64,000 bases of DNA from Hymenobacter sediminis (GCF_003231285.1 NZ_QKNS01000006.1:310001-374000), one strand, 5' to 3'; counted from the stretch's first letter, positions 18,072 to 26,508 are shown. The notes: a model not told the origin generated them from the letters alone. Program-made: numbers and translations.

Positions 18072-18568
18072 GATGCTATGAGAGTGCGGCAAGGTATCCT
18101 AACCTAGTGCTGGATGAAAACGAAATCTTCCTCTACCTGCACTCCGATGGGTTCACAGCCCGACACTTGAGCGTGGTACTCACAGTAGATAAGTTGTACA
18201 ACTACTTTGCTCAGATCCAGTATTACCACCAGCGCCAAGGAAAGGATGAACTGCACGAGCACGTAGTCGCTAATCCGCTGCCACCAACGGCAGCACAGGC
18301 CATCACAACATTGTTGGCGCAGCCCGGCTTTTTGCAGCTTCCGTCTCGCTATTCCGCTTACTGGGACGATTTAGGAGCCCGATTTGTGGTAGGCAAAACC
18401 GCCGCAGGTATTCACCGCATAGAGGTGGAAGAGCCCTTCGGACGGCTGCTCCGGGGAGTTGATACAGGCCATGCCGTTTCGGAAGCAGAAACGGCCCTGC
18501 TCGACGTGCGCACGGCTTGCGACCAACTGGTTACCGAGCTTTACGAGAGTACCCTGAGCCTTCCCTAG
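18068..18568 (+). CDS. Hypothetical cytoplasmic protein coupled to DUF5682
   Basis: 166 aa, not recognised. The ATGA overlap with the DUF5682 stop implies translational coupling. There is no signal or TM. The sequence looks like a mixed alpha/beta protein: an N-terminal strand pair (EIFLYLHSDGFTARHLSVVL), a helix rich in Tyr and Gln (YNYFAQIQYYHQRQGKDEL) and a C-terminal helix with LDVRTACDQLVTELYE. Its position among SUKH-type genes makes an immunity or accessory role possible, but nothing in the sequence proves it. Confidence 0.65.
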   Translation: MRCYESAARYPNLVLDENEIFLYLHSDGFTARHLSVVLTVDKLYNYFAQIQYYHQRQGKDELHEHVVANPLPPTAAQAITTLLAQPGFLQLPSRYSAYWDDLGARFVVGKTAAGIHRIEVEEPFGRLLRGVDTGHAVSEAETALLDVRTACDQLVTELYESTLSLP

Positions 18569-18590
18569 CCCTACCGTAGATGATATAAGC

Positions 18591-21200
18591 CTACAGCACC
18601 AGCTTCTCAGCCCGAAACACGTCATCGGCGGCTTGCAGCAGCTTGGCCCTGAGCTTGGGGTTATAATTCGGGTGGGCGGCCAGAAAGTCGCGGACGGTGC
18701 GGGCGGCGGTGGGCGTCTGGTAGGAGCCTAGGGTGGCCTGCAGCCAGGAAGCGGGAAAGAAAATGTCGCCGGTTTGCTGGATTTCTTCGAGCAGGGCCAG
18801 GCTTTGGGGTAGGTACTTCTCGGAGGTTGCGGCTCGCAGCGGGTGGTGCAGGTAGGCCAGCGCCGAAGTCACCCAGGCCTCTTTCTCGCGGTTTTTCTCC
18901 TCGCTGAGGGAAGCAAAGAAGGCGTCCCGCGTCTGCACGTCGGGCGAAAGGGCAGGCATCAGGAACTCCATGCGCTTTTTGCGGTCGGGATTCTGGATGC
19001 GGGTGAGTTGGCGGAGCAGGATGGGGGTAGCGGCGGGGTAGTCGCGCACGGCCAAGGCGAGGGCCAGGGCGGTGTAGTCGTCTTCAGTCAGCTTAACGCC
19101 CGCGGGGGCCTGCTGCTGGTCCCAGATCTGGTAGAGGCGCGTTTGCGCGTCCTTGGTCAGGGCTACCGACTGATAGGCTTTGAACAGCAGTTTCTTGGAG
19201 TTGGCGGCCGGATTTTGCTGCATGGCTTGCCACAGTTCTTTCTCCAAAGTCGGCGCCAAAGCCAGGCGTTCCGCGGGCTTTAGCAATTTCCAATACATAT
19301 CGGTTAGCTGGCCCGTTAGCAGCTTGAGGTTCAACTCTTCCTTCTCCTGGGGCAGCGCCCGGCGGTACATCTCCAGCAGCTGGCGCGGCGAGAGGCTGCG
19401 GCCCACAAGCATGTTCTCGTAGAGGTTTACGTAGGCGGCAGCCCGCGCCAAGGGGTTCTGCAACCGGCTCAAGTTGCTAGTGAGCTGTTTGTCAATTGGA
19501 AAAACTCCGTAGCCCAGGCCAGTAGAGTTGAACAACATAAACGCGGGGGCGACTTTGCCTTCCGCCTGGGGTAGCACCACCTGGCGCTGGTTCATGTTCA
19601 CGGTCATCTCCTTAGTGCGGCCATCGGGGTACACCAGTAGCACCTCAAATAGCTGGGGCCACAGCCGGTCCGATTTGTCCTCGGCTTGCTGAGTAATCAC
19701 CACCTCAGTGCTGCTGCCGTCTTTGGTTTGCAGCTGATAGTCGAAGATGGGGCGACCGGGCTGGTTGACCCACACCTGGTTCCAGGCCCGCAGGTCGGCG
19801 GGGGTGCGCTCGTCGAGGATCTGGATGAGGTCGGGCCAAGTGGCGTTGCCGAAGCTGTACTTCCGCAGGTACTCCTGCAAGCCCTGGCGGAAGGGCTCCT
19901 CGCCCATGAGCCGCTCCAGTTGGCGCATCATAATGGGCGCCTTGTGGTAGATGATGTTGCCGTAGAGCGAGCCGGCATCTTTCAGGTTTTCCAGGTCCTG
20001 GCGGATGGGGTTGGCTCCAGTGGTGCGGTCCACGCCGTAGGCGGCGGGGTAGTGGTCGATGACGAACTTGAGGTCGTAGTTGGAATTAGCTACGGCCACC
20101 TGGGTGATTTTGTCGGCCATGAAGTTGGCAAACACCTCCTTCATCCACACGTCGTTAAACCACTGCATGGTCACCAAATCGCCAAACCACATGTGAGCGG
20201 TTTCGTGGGCAATGAGGTTGGAGCGGGCTATTTTCTGGTCCTGGGTGGCGCCTTCGTCCAGAAACAGGGTGCTGGCTTTGTAATCGATGGCGCCTACGTG
20301 CTCCATGCCCCCGTACTGGAAGTCGGGCAGGGCCACGAAATCGAACTTGCGGAACGGATACGGAATAGCGGTGTACTGCTCCAGAAACTGCAGCGCGTCG
20401 GCATGAATCTGGAAGATGGGGTCCAGGCTCAGCCGCACCTTATCCTGGTCGGTTTCCCGGTGCAGAAACTGCATCTCCCTACCCCCCAGCGTGCGCGCAA
20501 CCCGCTCAAACTTACCTGCCGCAAACGAGAACAGGTAGGTGCTAATAGTGTCCGAAGGCGCGAAACGCAGGGTTTTGCTCGTGGCCGTGGTGGTAGAGTC
20601 CAGCAGCGGCCCGTTGGCCAGGGCCTGCCATTCGGGCGACATCGTGAGCGTGAGCTGAAAGGACGCTTTCAGATTGGGCTGGTCGAAAACCGGAAACACG
20701 GTGCGGGCACGGTCGGGCACGAGCAGAGTGTACAGAAAGTCCTCATTGCGGTTGAGGCTCTGGTTGCCGGCCGTAAACTCAATCTTCACCTCGTTGGGGC
20801 CGGTTTGGAGGCTGGCGGGGGGTAGCACCAGGTGCTCCTGCCGAAAGTCAATTGCCGTGGGTTTGCCGTTCACCGTCAGGCTTTTCAGGTGGTCGGGCTG
20901 CTCCTTGAAATCGAGCTGTACGGGCTGGCTGGTATCGGTGAGGTGGAAACGGACGGTTTCGGTGGCGGCAATGGGCTGCTCCTTGCGCGACGGCACGAAC
21001 AGATGCAGATCGTAGCCCAGGCGGGAAAGGCGGCGGGCGCGGTCCTGGGCCAGCTCCTGGCTGACGCCGGGTACCACGGCAACCGGGGCGGCGGTGGGGG
21101 TAGCAGGGTTAGAAACCATGAGTTTTTTTGAGCAGGCTACCAGGCCCAGGGCCAACAAAAACACGCTGCGGCGCGCGCCGGTACTATATTGAAGCTTCAT
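18591..21200 (-). CDS. M1-family aminopeptidase, lipoprotein
   Basis: 869 aa from the start at 21200, which gives a lipoprotein signal (MKLQYSTGARRSVFLLALG, lipobox LVAC). The N-terminal beta domain (about 40-230) is followed by a thermolysin-like core. The zinc site HETAH is at about 332-336, with the downstream Glu in MKEVFANF. The exopeptidase loop reads GGMEH where classical members have GAMEN. The C-terminal half is HEAT-like and helical, ending near LLQAADDVFRAEKLVL. It removes N-terminal residues from peptides in the periplasm or at the membrane. Divergent from pxpB with only 51 bp between starts. Confidence 0.93.
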   Translation of the reverse strand: MKLQYSTGARRSVFLLALGLVACSKKLMVSNPATPTAAPVAVVPGVSQELAQDRARRLSRLGYDLHLFVPSRKEQPIAATETVRFHLTDTSQPVQLDFKEQPDHLKSLTVNGKPTAIDFRQEHLVLPPASLQTGPNEVKIEFTAGNQSLNRNEDFLYTLLVPDRARTVFPVFDQPNLKASFQLTLTMSPEWQALANGPLLDSTTTATSKTLRFAPSDTISTYLFSFAAGKFERVARTLGGREMQFLHRETDQDKVRLSLDPIFQIHADALQFLEQYTAIPYPFRKFDFVALPDFQYGGMEHVGAIDYKASTLFLDEGATQDQKIARSNLIAHETAHMWFGDLVTMQWFNDVWMKEVFANFMADKITQVAVANSNYDLKFVIDHYPAAYGVDRTTGANPIRQDLENLKDAGSLYGNIIYHKAPIMMRQLERLMGEEPFRQGLQEYLRKYSFGNATWPDLIQILDERTPADLRAWNQVWVNQPGRPIFDYQLQTKDGSSTEVVITQQAEDKSDRLWPQLFEVLLVYPDGRTKEMTVNMNQRQVVLPQAEGKVAPAFMLFNSTGLGYGVFPIDKQLTSNLSRLQNPLARAAAYVNLYENMLVGRSLSPRQLLEMYRRALPQEKEELNLKLLTGQLTDMYWKLLKPAERLALAPTLEKELWQAMQQNPAANSKKLLFKAYQSVALTKDAQTRLYQIWDQQQAPAGVKLTEDDYTALALALAVRDYPAATPILLRQLTRIQNPDRKKRMEFLMPALSPDVQTRDAFFASLSEEKNREKEAWVTSALAYLHHPLRAATSEKYLPQSLALLEEIQQTGDIFFPASWLQATLGSYQTPTAARTVRDFLAAHPNYNPKLRAKLLQAADDVFRAEKLVL

Positions 21201-21251
21201 TCCGAGAGAAATTCCATCAGGTCGAACACCCAAGGTAACGCAAACCCTCCG
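21201..21251. promoter_or_regulatory. 51-bp divergent promoter region
   Basis: The M1 peptidase (minus strand) and the pxp operon (plus strand) start from this gap, so their promoters must overlap it or the neighbouring coding ends. No confident -7/-33 pair was assigned. Confidence 0.5.
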
Positions 21252-21995
21252 ATGGACCAGCCCCTACCCCCGCCTTCCGGCCCAACGCCGGTTCAGCTCT
21301 ACCCCCTCGGCGACGCGGCCGTGGTGCTGAAATTCGGCGAAAGTATCAGCGAGGCCACGCACCGCACCATTCAGGCCGTGGGCGCCAGCCTCGATGCCCA
21401 CCCGTTTCCGGGGTTGCTGGAATACGTGCCGGCCTTCACTACCCTCACTGTGTACTACGACCCGTGGGTGGTGAGCCAGGCCGGCCAGCAAGACCCCTAC
21501 CAACGCGTTTCGGAGTCGCTCCGGCAGCTGCTGCACCAATTGCCTGAACTACCCGCCCCCGACGCGGCGCCGGTGGTCGAAATTCCGGTGTGCTACGGCG
21601 GCGCTTTCGGGCCTGATCTGGACCTACTGAGCCGCTACACCGGCTTGGCGGCAGAGGAGGTTATCCGCCTGCATACCGAGCCCGAGTACCTGGTGTACAT
21701 GATTGGTTTCGCGCCGGGCTTTCCCTACCTGGGCGGAATGAACGAACGGCTGGCGGCCCCGCGCAAAACTCAGCCCCGGCCCCTGGTGCCGGCGGGCGCG
21801 GTGGGCATTGCCGGCCGTCAGACGGGCATCTACTCCCTCCCCACCCCGGGCGGCTGGCAGCTGATTGGGCGCACCCCGCGCCGCCTGTTCACGCCCGAGG
21901 CAACGTCGCCGAGCTTGCTGCGGGCGGGCCAGCGGCTGCGGTTCGTGCCCATTTCTGAAGCCGAGTACCAGCACCTGCAGGAACATGAGCTGTAG
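21252..21995 (+). CDS. pxpB: 5-oxoprolinase subunit PxpB (KipI family)
   Basis: 247 aa from ATG 21252; an upstream in-frame TTG (21189) would run back into the M1 gene. PxpB is one subunit of the ATP-dependent PxpABC enzyme that opens 5-oxo-L-proline to glutamate. Family motifs: YPLGDAAVVLKFG at the start, VYYDPW, EIPVCYGG, FAPGFPYLGG and AGRQTGIYSLPTPGGW, a highly conserved block. It is first of a tight operon pxpB-pxpC-pxpA-NRAMP; the stop overlaps the pxpC start by 11 bp. The old name KipI reflects inhibition of sporulation kinase in Bacillus, which does not apply here. Confidence 0.95.
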   Translation: MDQPLPPPSGPTPVQLYPLGDAAVVLKFGESISEATHRTIQAVGASLDAHPFPGLLEYVPAFTTLTVYYDPWVVSQAGQQDPYQRVSESLRQLLHQLPELPAPDAAPVVEIPVCYGGAFGPDLDLLSRYTGLAAEEVIRLHTEPEYLVYMIGFAPGFPYLGGMNERLAAPRKTQPRPLVPAGAVGIAGRQTGIYSLPTPGGWQLIGRTPRRLFTPEATSPSLLRAGQRLRFVPISEAEYQHLQEHEL

Positions 21996-22992
21996 CATTC
22001 TTCGGCCGGGCCTGCTCACCACCATTCAGGATGGCGGCCGCCGGGGCTACCGGCAGGCGGGCGTGATTGTCAGCGGCCCCATGGACAGCCTGGCCCTGCG
22101 CGTGGGCAATCTGCTGGTGAACAACCCGCCCGGAGCGGCCGGCCTGGAAATTACCTTGCTGGGGCCTACCCTCCGGTTTGAAACCGACCATCTGCTGGCC
22201 CTGACCGGCGCCGATTTATCGGCTACTCTCGACGGCGAGTTCCTACCCCTCAACCGGCCCGTAGCCGTCAGGCGCGGCAGTGAGCTGGCCTTCGGGCCGG
22301 CCCGCTCGGGCTGTCGGGCCTACCTGGCTTTTTCCGGGGGACTGGCGGTGCCAGCGGTGCTAGGCAGCCAATCAACCTACCTGCGGGCCGGCCTGGGTGG
22401 CCTGGAAGGGCGCGCCTTGCGGGCCGGCGACCTACTGCCCGCCCCTGGCCCGACGCCCGCCGGGCAGCGCCTGCACCAGCAGTTGCTCAGCCCACAACCC
22501 AGTCCGCACTGGGCCACTACGCCCTGGTTTCCGGATCCGACCCTGACGCCGGGGCCAGAAGCGGCGCCGGTCATTCGGGCCCTGCGGGGGCCGGAGTACG
22601 ACTTGTTCACGCCGGCCAGCCAGCGGGCTTTCTGGGAGGAAGAGTTTACCGTGACGCCGCAATCGGACCGCATGGGCTACCGGCTGGCCGGGCCGGAACT
22701 GCAGCGCCGCGCCGAGCAGGAAATTCTCTCTTCAGCCGTTACATTCGGCACCGTGCAGGTACCCGCTTCCGGCGCGCCCATCGTCTTGCTGGCTGACCAT
22801 CAGACCACCGGCGGCTACCCCCGCATCGGGCAGGTCATCACCGCCGACTTTTCCCGCCTGGCTCAGGTGCCGCCGGGGGGTAGGCTGCGCTTTCAGGAGG
22901 TCAGCCTCACGGAAGCGCACTACTGGTACCTGCACCAGGAAAAAACCATTCAGCAACTCCAACGGGGCCTCGCCCTTTTCCATTATCGATGA
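21985..22992 (+). CDS. pxpC: 5-oxoprolinase subunit PxpC (biotin-dependent carboxyltransferase-like, KipA family)
   Basis: 335 aa. The start at 21985 (MSCSILRPGLLTTIQDGGR) lies inside the end of pxpB. Motifs: RPGLLTTIQDGGRRGY, SGPMDSLALRVGN, ITLLGPTLRF, RGPEYDLF, DRMGYRLAGPEL and the C-terminal LADHQTTGGYPRIGQV, which define the AHS2/KipA domain. The fold resembles carboxyltransferase domains but the known role is as a subunit of 5-oxoprolinase. It overlaps pxpA by 4 bp (ATGA). All subunits are intact. Confidence 0.95.
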   Translation: MSCSILRPGLLTTIQDGGRRGYRQAGVIVSGPMDSLALRVGNLLVNNPPGAAGLEITLLGPTLRFETDHLLALTGADLSATLDGEFLPLNRPVAVRRGSELAFGPARSGCRAYLAFSGGLAVPAVLGSQSTYLRAGLGGLEGRALRAGDLLPAPGPTPAGQRLHQQLLSPQPSPHWATTPWFPDPTLTPGPEAAPVIRALRGPEYDLFTPASQRAFWEEEFTVTPQSDRMGYRLAGPELQRRAEQEILSSAVTFGTVQVPASGAPIVLLADHQTTGGYPRIGQVITADFSRLAQVPPGGRLRFQEVSLTEAHYWYLHQEKTIQQLQRGLALFHYR

Positions 22993-23768
22993 ATCAACCC
23001 TACGCCGTCGACCTGAACTGTGATATGGGGGAAAGCTTTGGCGCCTACCCCCTGGGCCACGACGAAGCCATTCTGCCCTTCGTGACTTCTGCCAACATTG
23101 CCTGCGGCTACCACGCCGGCGACCCGGCCGTGATGAAGCGCACCGTGCGCCTGGCCCTGAAGCACGGGGTAGCCATTGGGGCCCACCCCGGCCTGCCCGA
23201 CCTAGTAGGCTTCGGCCGCCGCGAAATGGCGGTTTCGCCTGAGGAGGCCTACGATATGACGGTGTACCAGCTGGGCGCCCTGGCCGCTTTCGTACGGGCC
23301 GAGGGGGGCACGGTGCACCATGTAAAGCCCCACGGCGCCCTCTACAACATGGCCGCGGTAAACCCCGCCCTGGCCGAGGCCCTGGCCGAAGCCGTGTACC
23401 GCGTGCACCCCGAAGCCTGCCTGTACGGGCTGGCCGGCAGCGCCCTCATCAGCGCCGGCCACAAGCTGGGCCTGGCCACCGCCCACGAGGTGTTTGCCGA
23501 CCGTACCTACCAGCCCAACGGCACGCTCACGCCTCGCCGCCAGCCCGACGCCCTGATTACAGACGCCGATAAGGCCATCAGCCAGGTGGTGCGCATGGTG
23601 AAGGACGGGCGGGTGCGCGCCCAATCCGGCGCGGACGTCGCCATTCAGGCCGATACCGTGTGCCTACACGGCGACGGTGCTCACGCCCTGGCGTTTGCCC
23701 AGCAGATTAGGGCGCGGCTGGAGCAGGAAGGCATTGCCGTGCGCACCCATCAGCCGGTTTCCGCGTGA
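22989..23768 (+). CDS. pxpA: 5-oxoprolinase subunit PxpA (LamB/YcsF family)
   Basis: 259 aa. The N-terminus DLNCDMGESFGAYPLGHDE, then SANIACGYHAGDP and KPHGALYN, mark the LamB/YcsF fold, a polysaccharide-deacetylase-like barrel that with PxpB and PxpC forms 5-oxoprolinase. Other conserved parts are EVFADRTYQPNGTLTPR and CLHGDGAHA. It starts within the ATGA overlap with pxpC, and its own stop overlaps the GTG start of the NRAMP gene, so the four genes are translated as one coupled unit. Confidence 0.96.
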   Translation: MNQPYAVDLNCDMGESFGAYPLGHDEAILPFVTSANIACGYHAGDPAVMKRTVRLALKHGVAIGAHPGLPDLVGFGRREMAVSPEEAYDMTVYQLGALAAFVRAEGGTVHHVKPHGALYNMAAVNPALAEALAEAVYRVHPEACLYGLAGSALISAGHKLGLATAHEVFADRTYQPNGTLTPRRQPDALITDADKAISQVVRMVKDGRVRAQSGADVAIQADTVCLHGDGAHALAFAQQIRARLEQEGIAVRTHQPVSA

Positions 23769-24955
23769 GGCCGGCCCGCAACTGGGGCGTGCTGCTGGGC
23801 GCCGCCTTCCTGATGGCTACCTCGGCCGTAGGGCCGGGCTTTCTCACCCAAACCACCGTCTTTACCCAGTCGTTGGGGGCCAGCTTTGGCTTCGTTATCC
23901 TAACCTCTATTCTGATTGACATTGGGGTGCAGCTCAACATCTGGCGGGTTATTGCCGTGTCGGAGCTGCGCGCCCCCGATATTGCCAACCGCGTCTTGCC
24001 GGGGCTGGGCGGCTGTATTTCCCTACTGATTGTGCTGGGCGGGCTGGCCTTCAACATCGGGAACGTGGGCGGGGCGGGCCTGGGGCTGGAGGTACTCACG
24101 GGCCTCCCGGTAGCCTGGTGCGCGGTGCTGGCGGCGGCCCTGGCACTTGCTGTTTTTCTGGTGCGCGAGGCTGGCCCGCTCATGGACCGGTTTGCCCAAC
24201 TCATGGGCCTAGTCATGATTCTGGCCATCATCTACGTGGCCGTGGTTACCCAGCCGCCGATGGCCGAAGCCGCTCTGTGCACCGTCGTTCCCGCTACCAT
24301 CGACTACCGGGCCATTATCACCCTGGTGGGTGGCACGGTGGGCGGCTACATCACCTTTTCCGGCGGGCACCGCCTCCTCGACGCCGGCATAAAAGGCCCG
24401 GCCGCCCTGCCCGAGGTATCGCGCAGCGCCATTATGGGCATATCAGTAGCTTCCCTGATTCGGGTGCTGCTGTTTCTGGCTACGCTGGGGGTAGTAGCCC
24501 GCGGCCTGGCCATCGACGAGGGCAACCCCACGGCTTCGGTGTTTCAGCTGGCCGCCGGCTCCGTGGGCTACAAGTTGTTTGGGGTGGTGATGTTCGCGGC
24601 GGCCATTACTTCCATTATCGGCTCGGCCTACACGTCGGTTTCCTTTCTGAAGTCGATGCGCCCCAGTATTGCTGCCCACGAAAACCGCTGGATTATCGGG
24701 TTCATCATTTTCTCGACTCTGGTATTCGTGGGGGTAGGCAAACCGGTGAGCGTGCTGGTCTGGGCCGGGGCCCTGAACGGCTTCATTCTGCCCATTACTC
24801 TGGGCACCCTGCTCGCGGCCGCCTACCGCCCCAGCGTAGTAGGGAGCTACCGCCACCCGCTGGCCCTGACGGTATTCGGGGTGCTGGTCGTGCTCCTGAT
24901 GACGTGGATGAGTGGCGCCGTACTGGTAGAGCAGGTAATGGGGCTCGGGAAATAA
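23765..24955 (+). CDS. NRAMP-family divalent metal transporter, YcsG type
   Basis: 396 aa with about 11 TM helices, starting at GTG 23765, which overlaps the pxpA stop (GTGA). The first helix carries SAVGPGFLTQTT, the position of the DPGN metal motif of classical NRAMPs. Here the Asp and Asn are absent (AVGPGF), as in divergent YcsG-like members, so metal selectivity is doubtful. A second signature, GSAYTSVSFLKS, lies in the later half. In Bacillus subtilis ycsG also sits in the kip/pxp operon. A role in moving 5-oxoproline or a needed cation is inference. Confidence 0.9.
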   Translation: MRPARNWGVLLGAAFLMATSAVGPGFLTQTTVFTQSLGASFGFVILTSILIDIGVQLNIWRVIAVSELRAPDIANRVLPGLGGCISLLIVLGGLAFNIGNVGGAGLGLEVLTGLPVAWCAVLAAALALAVFLVREAGPLMDRFAQLMGLVMILAIIYVAVVTQPPMAEAALCTVVPATIDYRAIITLVGGTVGGYITFSGGHRLLDAGIKGPAALPEVSRSAIMGISVASLIRVLLFLATLGVVARGLAIDEGNPTASVFQLAAGSVGYKLFGVVMFAAAITSIIGSAYTSVSFLKSMRPSIAAHENRWIIGFIIFSTLVFVGVGKPVSVLVWAGALNGFILPITLGTLLAAAYRPSVVGSYRHPLALTVFGVLVVLLMTWMSGAVLVEQVMGLGK

Positions 24956-24964
24956 CCTGCTAAC

Positions 24965-25174
24965 ATGACCTGTATGAAACTCCTACCCCGCCTGCTGGTC
25001 GCAACCCTGCCCCTACTGGCTGCGGGCTGCGCCGGCCGCCCGACTCAACCGGCTTACGACCTAGTTATCACCCACGCCAACGTGGTGAACGTGGAAACTG
25101 GTCGGGTATACACCGCCGCGCCAGATGCTGTAAGACGTCAAGCACTCCAAGTAGAACTAGAACTAGCAAGCTAA
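24965..25174 (+). pseudogene. Truncated amidohydrolase lipoprotein, N-terminal fragment
   Basis: 69 codons. It begins with a lipoprotein signal (MTCMKLLPRLLVATLPLLA, lipobox AAGC; second Met at 24974) followed by YDLVITHANVVNVETGRVY, the strand that opens secreted amidohydrolases of the imidazolonepropionase/dipeptidase type. Those proteins are normally 400 aa or longer. From about residue 48 the sequence no longer looks like the family and runs into repeat B2, which supplies the stop. No C-terminal part is found downstream. It is 9 bp after the NRAMP gene and was probably the last gene of the pxp operon. Confidence 0.8.
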
Positions 25175-25310
25175 TTCCCCTCCTCAGATGAGGAGGGGCT
25201 AGGGGTGGTTGATGTACCTGAACATCAACTAGTATCTAATCTAGGGCTAGTTTTTAGCTCTAGTTTCTCAACCGCCCCTAGCCCCTCCTCAGATGAGGAG
25301 GGGAACTAGC
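25170..25310. repeat. Family B inverted repeat, copy B2
   Basis: Arms near 25176-25212 and 25268-25305, each carrying CCCCTCCTCA-GA-TGAGGAGGGG. Compared with B1 the inner arm reads CTAGGGG instead of TTGGGGG, and the opposite arm has the matching CCCCTAG. It lies at the break of the truncated amidohydrolase. Confidence 0.9.
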
Positions 25311-25328
25311 TTCAACATCAGATTCTTT

Positions 25329-25883
25329 ATGCCCATCCGCGACATTCTGCAGCTTGGCCACCCTACCCTGCGTGCGGTGGCCGAACCCGTAGCCGACCCT
25401 ACCTCTGTCGACATAGCCAACCTCGTCACGGACCTGACCGACACCGTGGCCCACTGGCGCGACACCACCGGCTACGGCCGCGCCATTGCCGCGCCCCAGA
25501 TTGGCGAGCTGCAGCGCGTGATTCTGCTCCGCCTGCCGGGTCGTCCGGTCTGGCCGCTTATCAACCCCAGTATCATCGACCACAGCCCCGAAAAACTAGT
25601 GGTTTGGGATGCCTGCCTCTCCTTCCTGTCCATTTTCATGCAGGTGGAGCGCTACGCTTGGATTCGGGTGCGCTACCAGGACTTGGACGGCCACTGGCAC
25701 GAAACCCACGCCGGCCCCGAGGACGACCTAGCCGAACTGCTCCAGCACGAAATCGACCATCTCGACGGCATCTTGTCTATTGACCGCATGGTGGACGTGA
25801 AGTCGCTCTGCTCCCGCGAGGAGTTCGAGCGCCAGTTCAAGGCCGACAGCCCGTACGGACGTAGTGGCGAAGTTGTGAAGTAG
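25329..25883 (+). CDS. Peptide deformylase family protein, divergent
   Basis: 184 aa from ATG 25329; the extension to 25293 is repeat B2. It removes the N-formyl group from new proteins if active. Motif 1 reads GYGRAIAAPQIG (family GxGxAAxQ), motif 2 reads WDACLS where the family has EGCLS, and motif 3 QHEIDHLDG is intact, so the Cys and both His metal ligands are present. The changed motif 2 suggests a secondary deformylase, with the main def gene elsewhere. It has no ribosomal or fmt neighbour. Confidence 0.9.
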   Translation: MPIRDILQLGHPTLRAVAEPVADPTSVDIANLVTDLTDTVAHWRDTTGYGRAIAAPQIGELQRVILLRLPGRPVWPLINPSIIDHSPEKLVVWDACLSFLSIFMQVERYAWIRVRYQDLDGHWHETHAGPEDDLAELLQHEIDHLDGILSIDRMVDVKSLCSREEFERQFKADSPYGRSGEVVK

Positions 25884-25892
25884 TAAACCTAT

Positions 25893-26013
25893 TTGTCATT
25901 CTGAGCCCCAGCGAAGGACCGCTACTGCTTTGTTGCAATGGCAATTAGTTACCTTCTGTAGAAGTCCTTCGTCCTCGCTTGATGCGCGACATGATCAGGA
26001 TGACAGTTTTGTA
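25893..26013. repeat. Family A inverted repeat, copy A2 (asymmetric)
   Basis: The left arm GTCATTCTGAG..GAAGGACC and right arm GTCCTTCG..TCAGGATGACAG flank a spacer. The right arm holds an extra module containing CGCTTGATGCGCG (25976-25988) that the left arm lacks. Same module as in B4 and B5. Confidence 0.8.
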
Positions 26014-26044
26014 GTCATGCACTGCTGCTTCGCCTGGCTACCCC

Positions 26045-26052
26045 TACCTTGC
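26045..26052 (+). promoter_or_regulatory. TACCTTGC promoter-like box
   Basis: Lies 5 nt before ATG 26058; same type as at 7258 and 36512. Suggests a leaderless or nearly leaderless transcript. Confidence 0.45.
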
Positions 26053-26057
26053 ACCTC

Positions 26058-26420
26058 ATGGCCAACCCCTACTACCCCTTCCTCATCTACGACCTGCAGG
26101 AGCACGCTACCCCCGAGCGCCAATACCGCATTGTTGTCGACTTATCAGAAATGGATGACTACTACGCCGTGTTTGAAAAGCACGGTTTCAGCGGCAACGG
26201 CGCTTCCTGGGCTGAGCACATCGAAACCATTGTAGAGGAACACGCCCCGGAGCTGCTGGACCACCTGGAGCTAGCCGGCGAAGGCGACATCTTCCGCGTT
26301 TACGCTGACAGCTGGGCCGCAACGCAGCAGTTCCTGCACCTGGTCCACCCCATCTTCGCCGACCTAGGCAGCCTCAACAAATACCTCAGCCAAGCCGACC
26401 CTGGCGACTTTTTTGAGTAG
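26058..26420 (+). CDS. Small acidic protein, possibly Imm51-like immunity protein
   Basis: 120 aa, cytoplasmic, acidic, no signal or TM. The central FEKHGFSGNGASWAEHI segment, with its Gly-Asn-Gly and following Trp, recalls Imm51-type immunity proteins; the rest (LELAGEGDIFRVYADS, FLHLVHPIFADLGSL) is compatible but not decisive. No toxin is adjacent. It is flanked by repeats A2 and A3 and has its own promoter-like box, as a mobile cassette might. The alternative is an uncharacterised housekeeping protein. Confidence 0.6.
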   Translation: MANPYYPFLIYDLQEHATPERQYRIVVDLSEMDDYYAVFEKHGFSGNGASWAEHIETIVEEHAPELLDHLELAGEGDIFRVYADSWAATQQFLHLVHPIFADLGSLNKYLSQADPGDFFE

Positions 26421-26431
26421 AATTGGTCAGT

Positions 26432-26498
26432 ACTAAAAAATTCAAGTTGTGGATTAGAGCTGGTTGCTAGCTCTAATCCACAACTTGAATTTTTTAGT
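26432..26498. terminator. Perfect 30-bp hairpin between convergent genes
   Basis: The left arm (26432-26461, ACTAAAAAATTCAAG...) is exactly complementary to the right arm (26469-26498) with a 7-base loop. It has an A tract on one side and T tract on the other, so it can terminate transcription from both directions between the convergent genes ending at 26420 and 26640. Confidence 0.8.
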
Positions 26499-26508
26499 CA
26501 CATAAAAC

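Noticed and set aside
19686..20825. 379-codon plus-strand ORF opposite the M1 peptidase
   Set aside because: Shadow frame of a certain gene; no recognisable motif.
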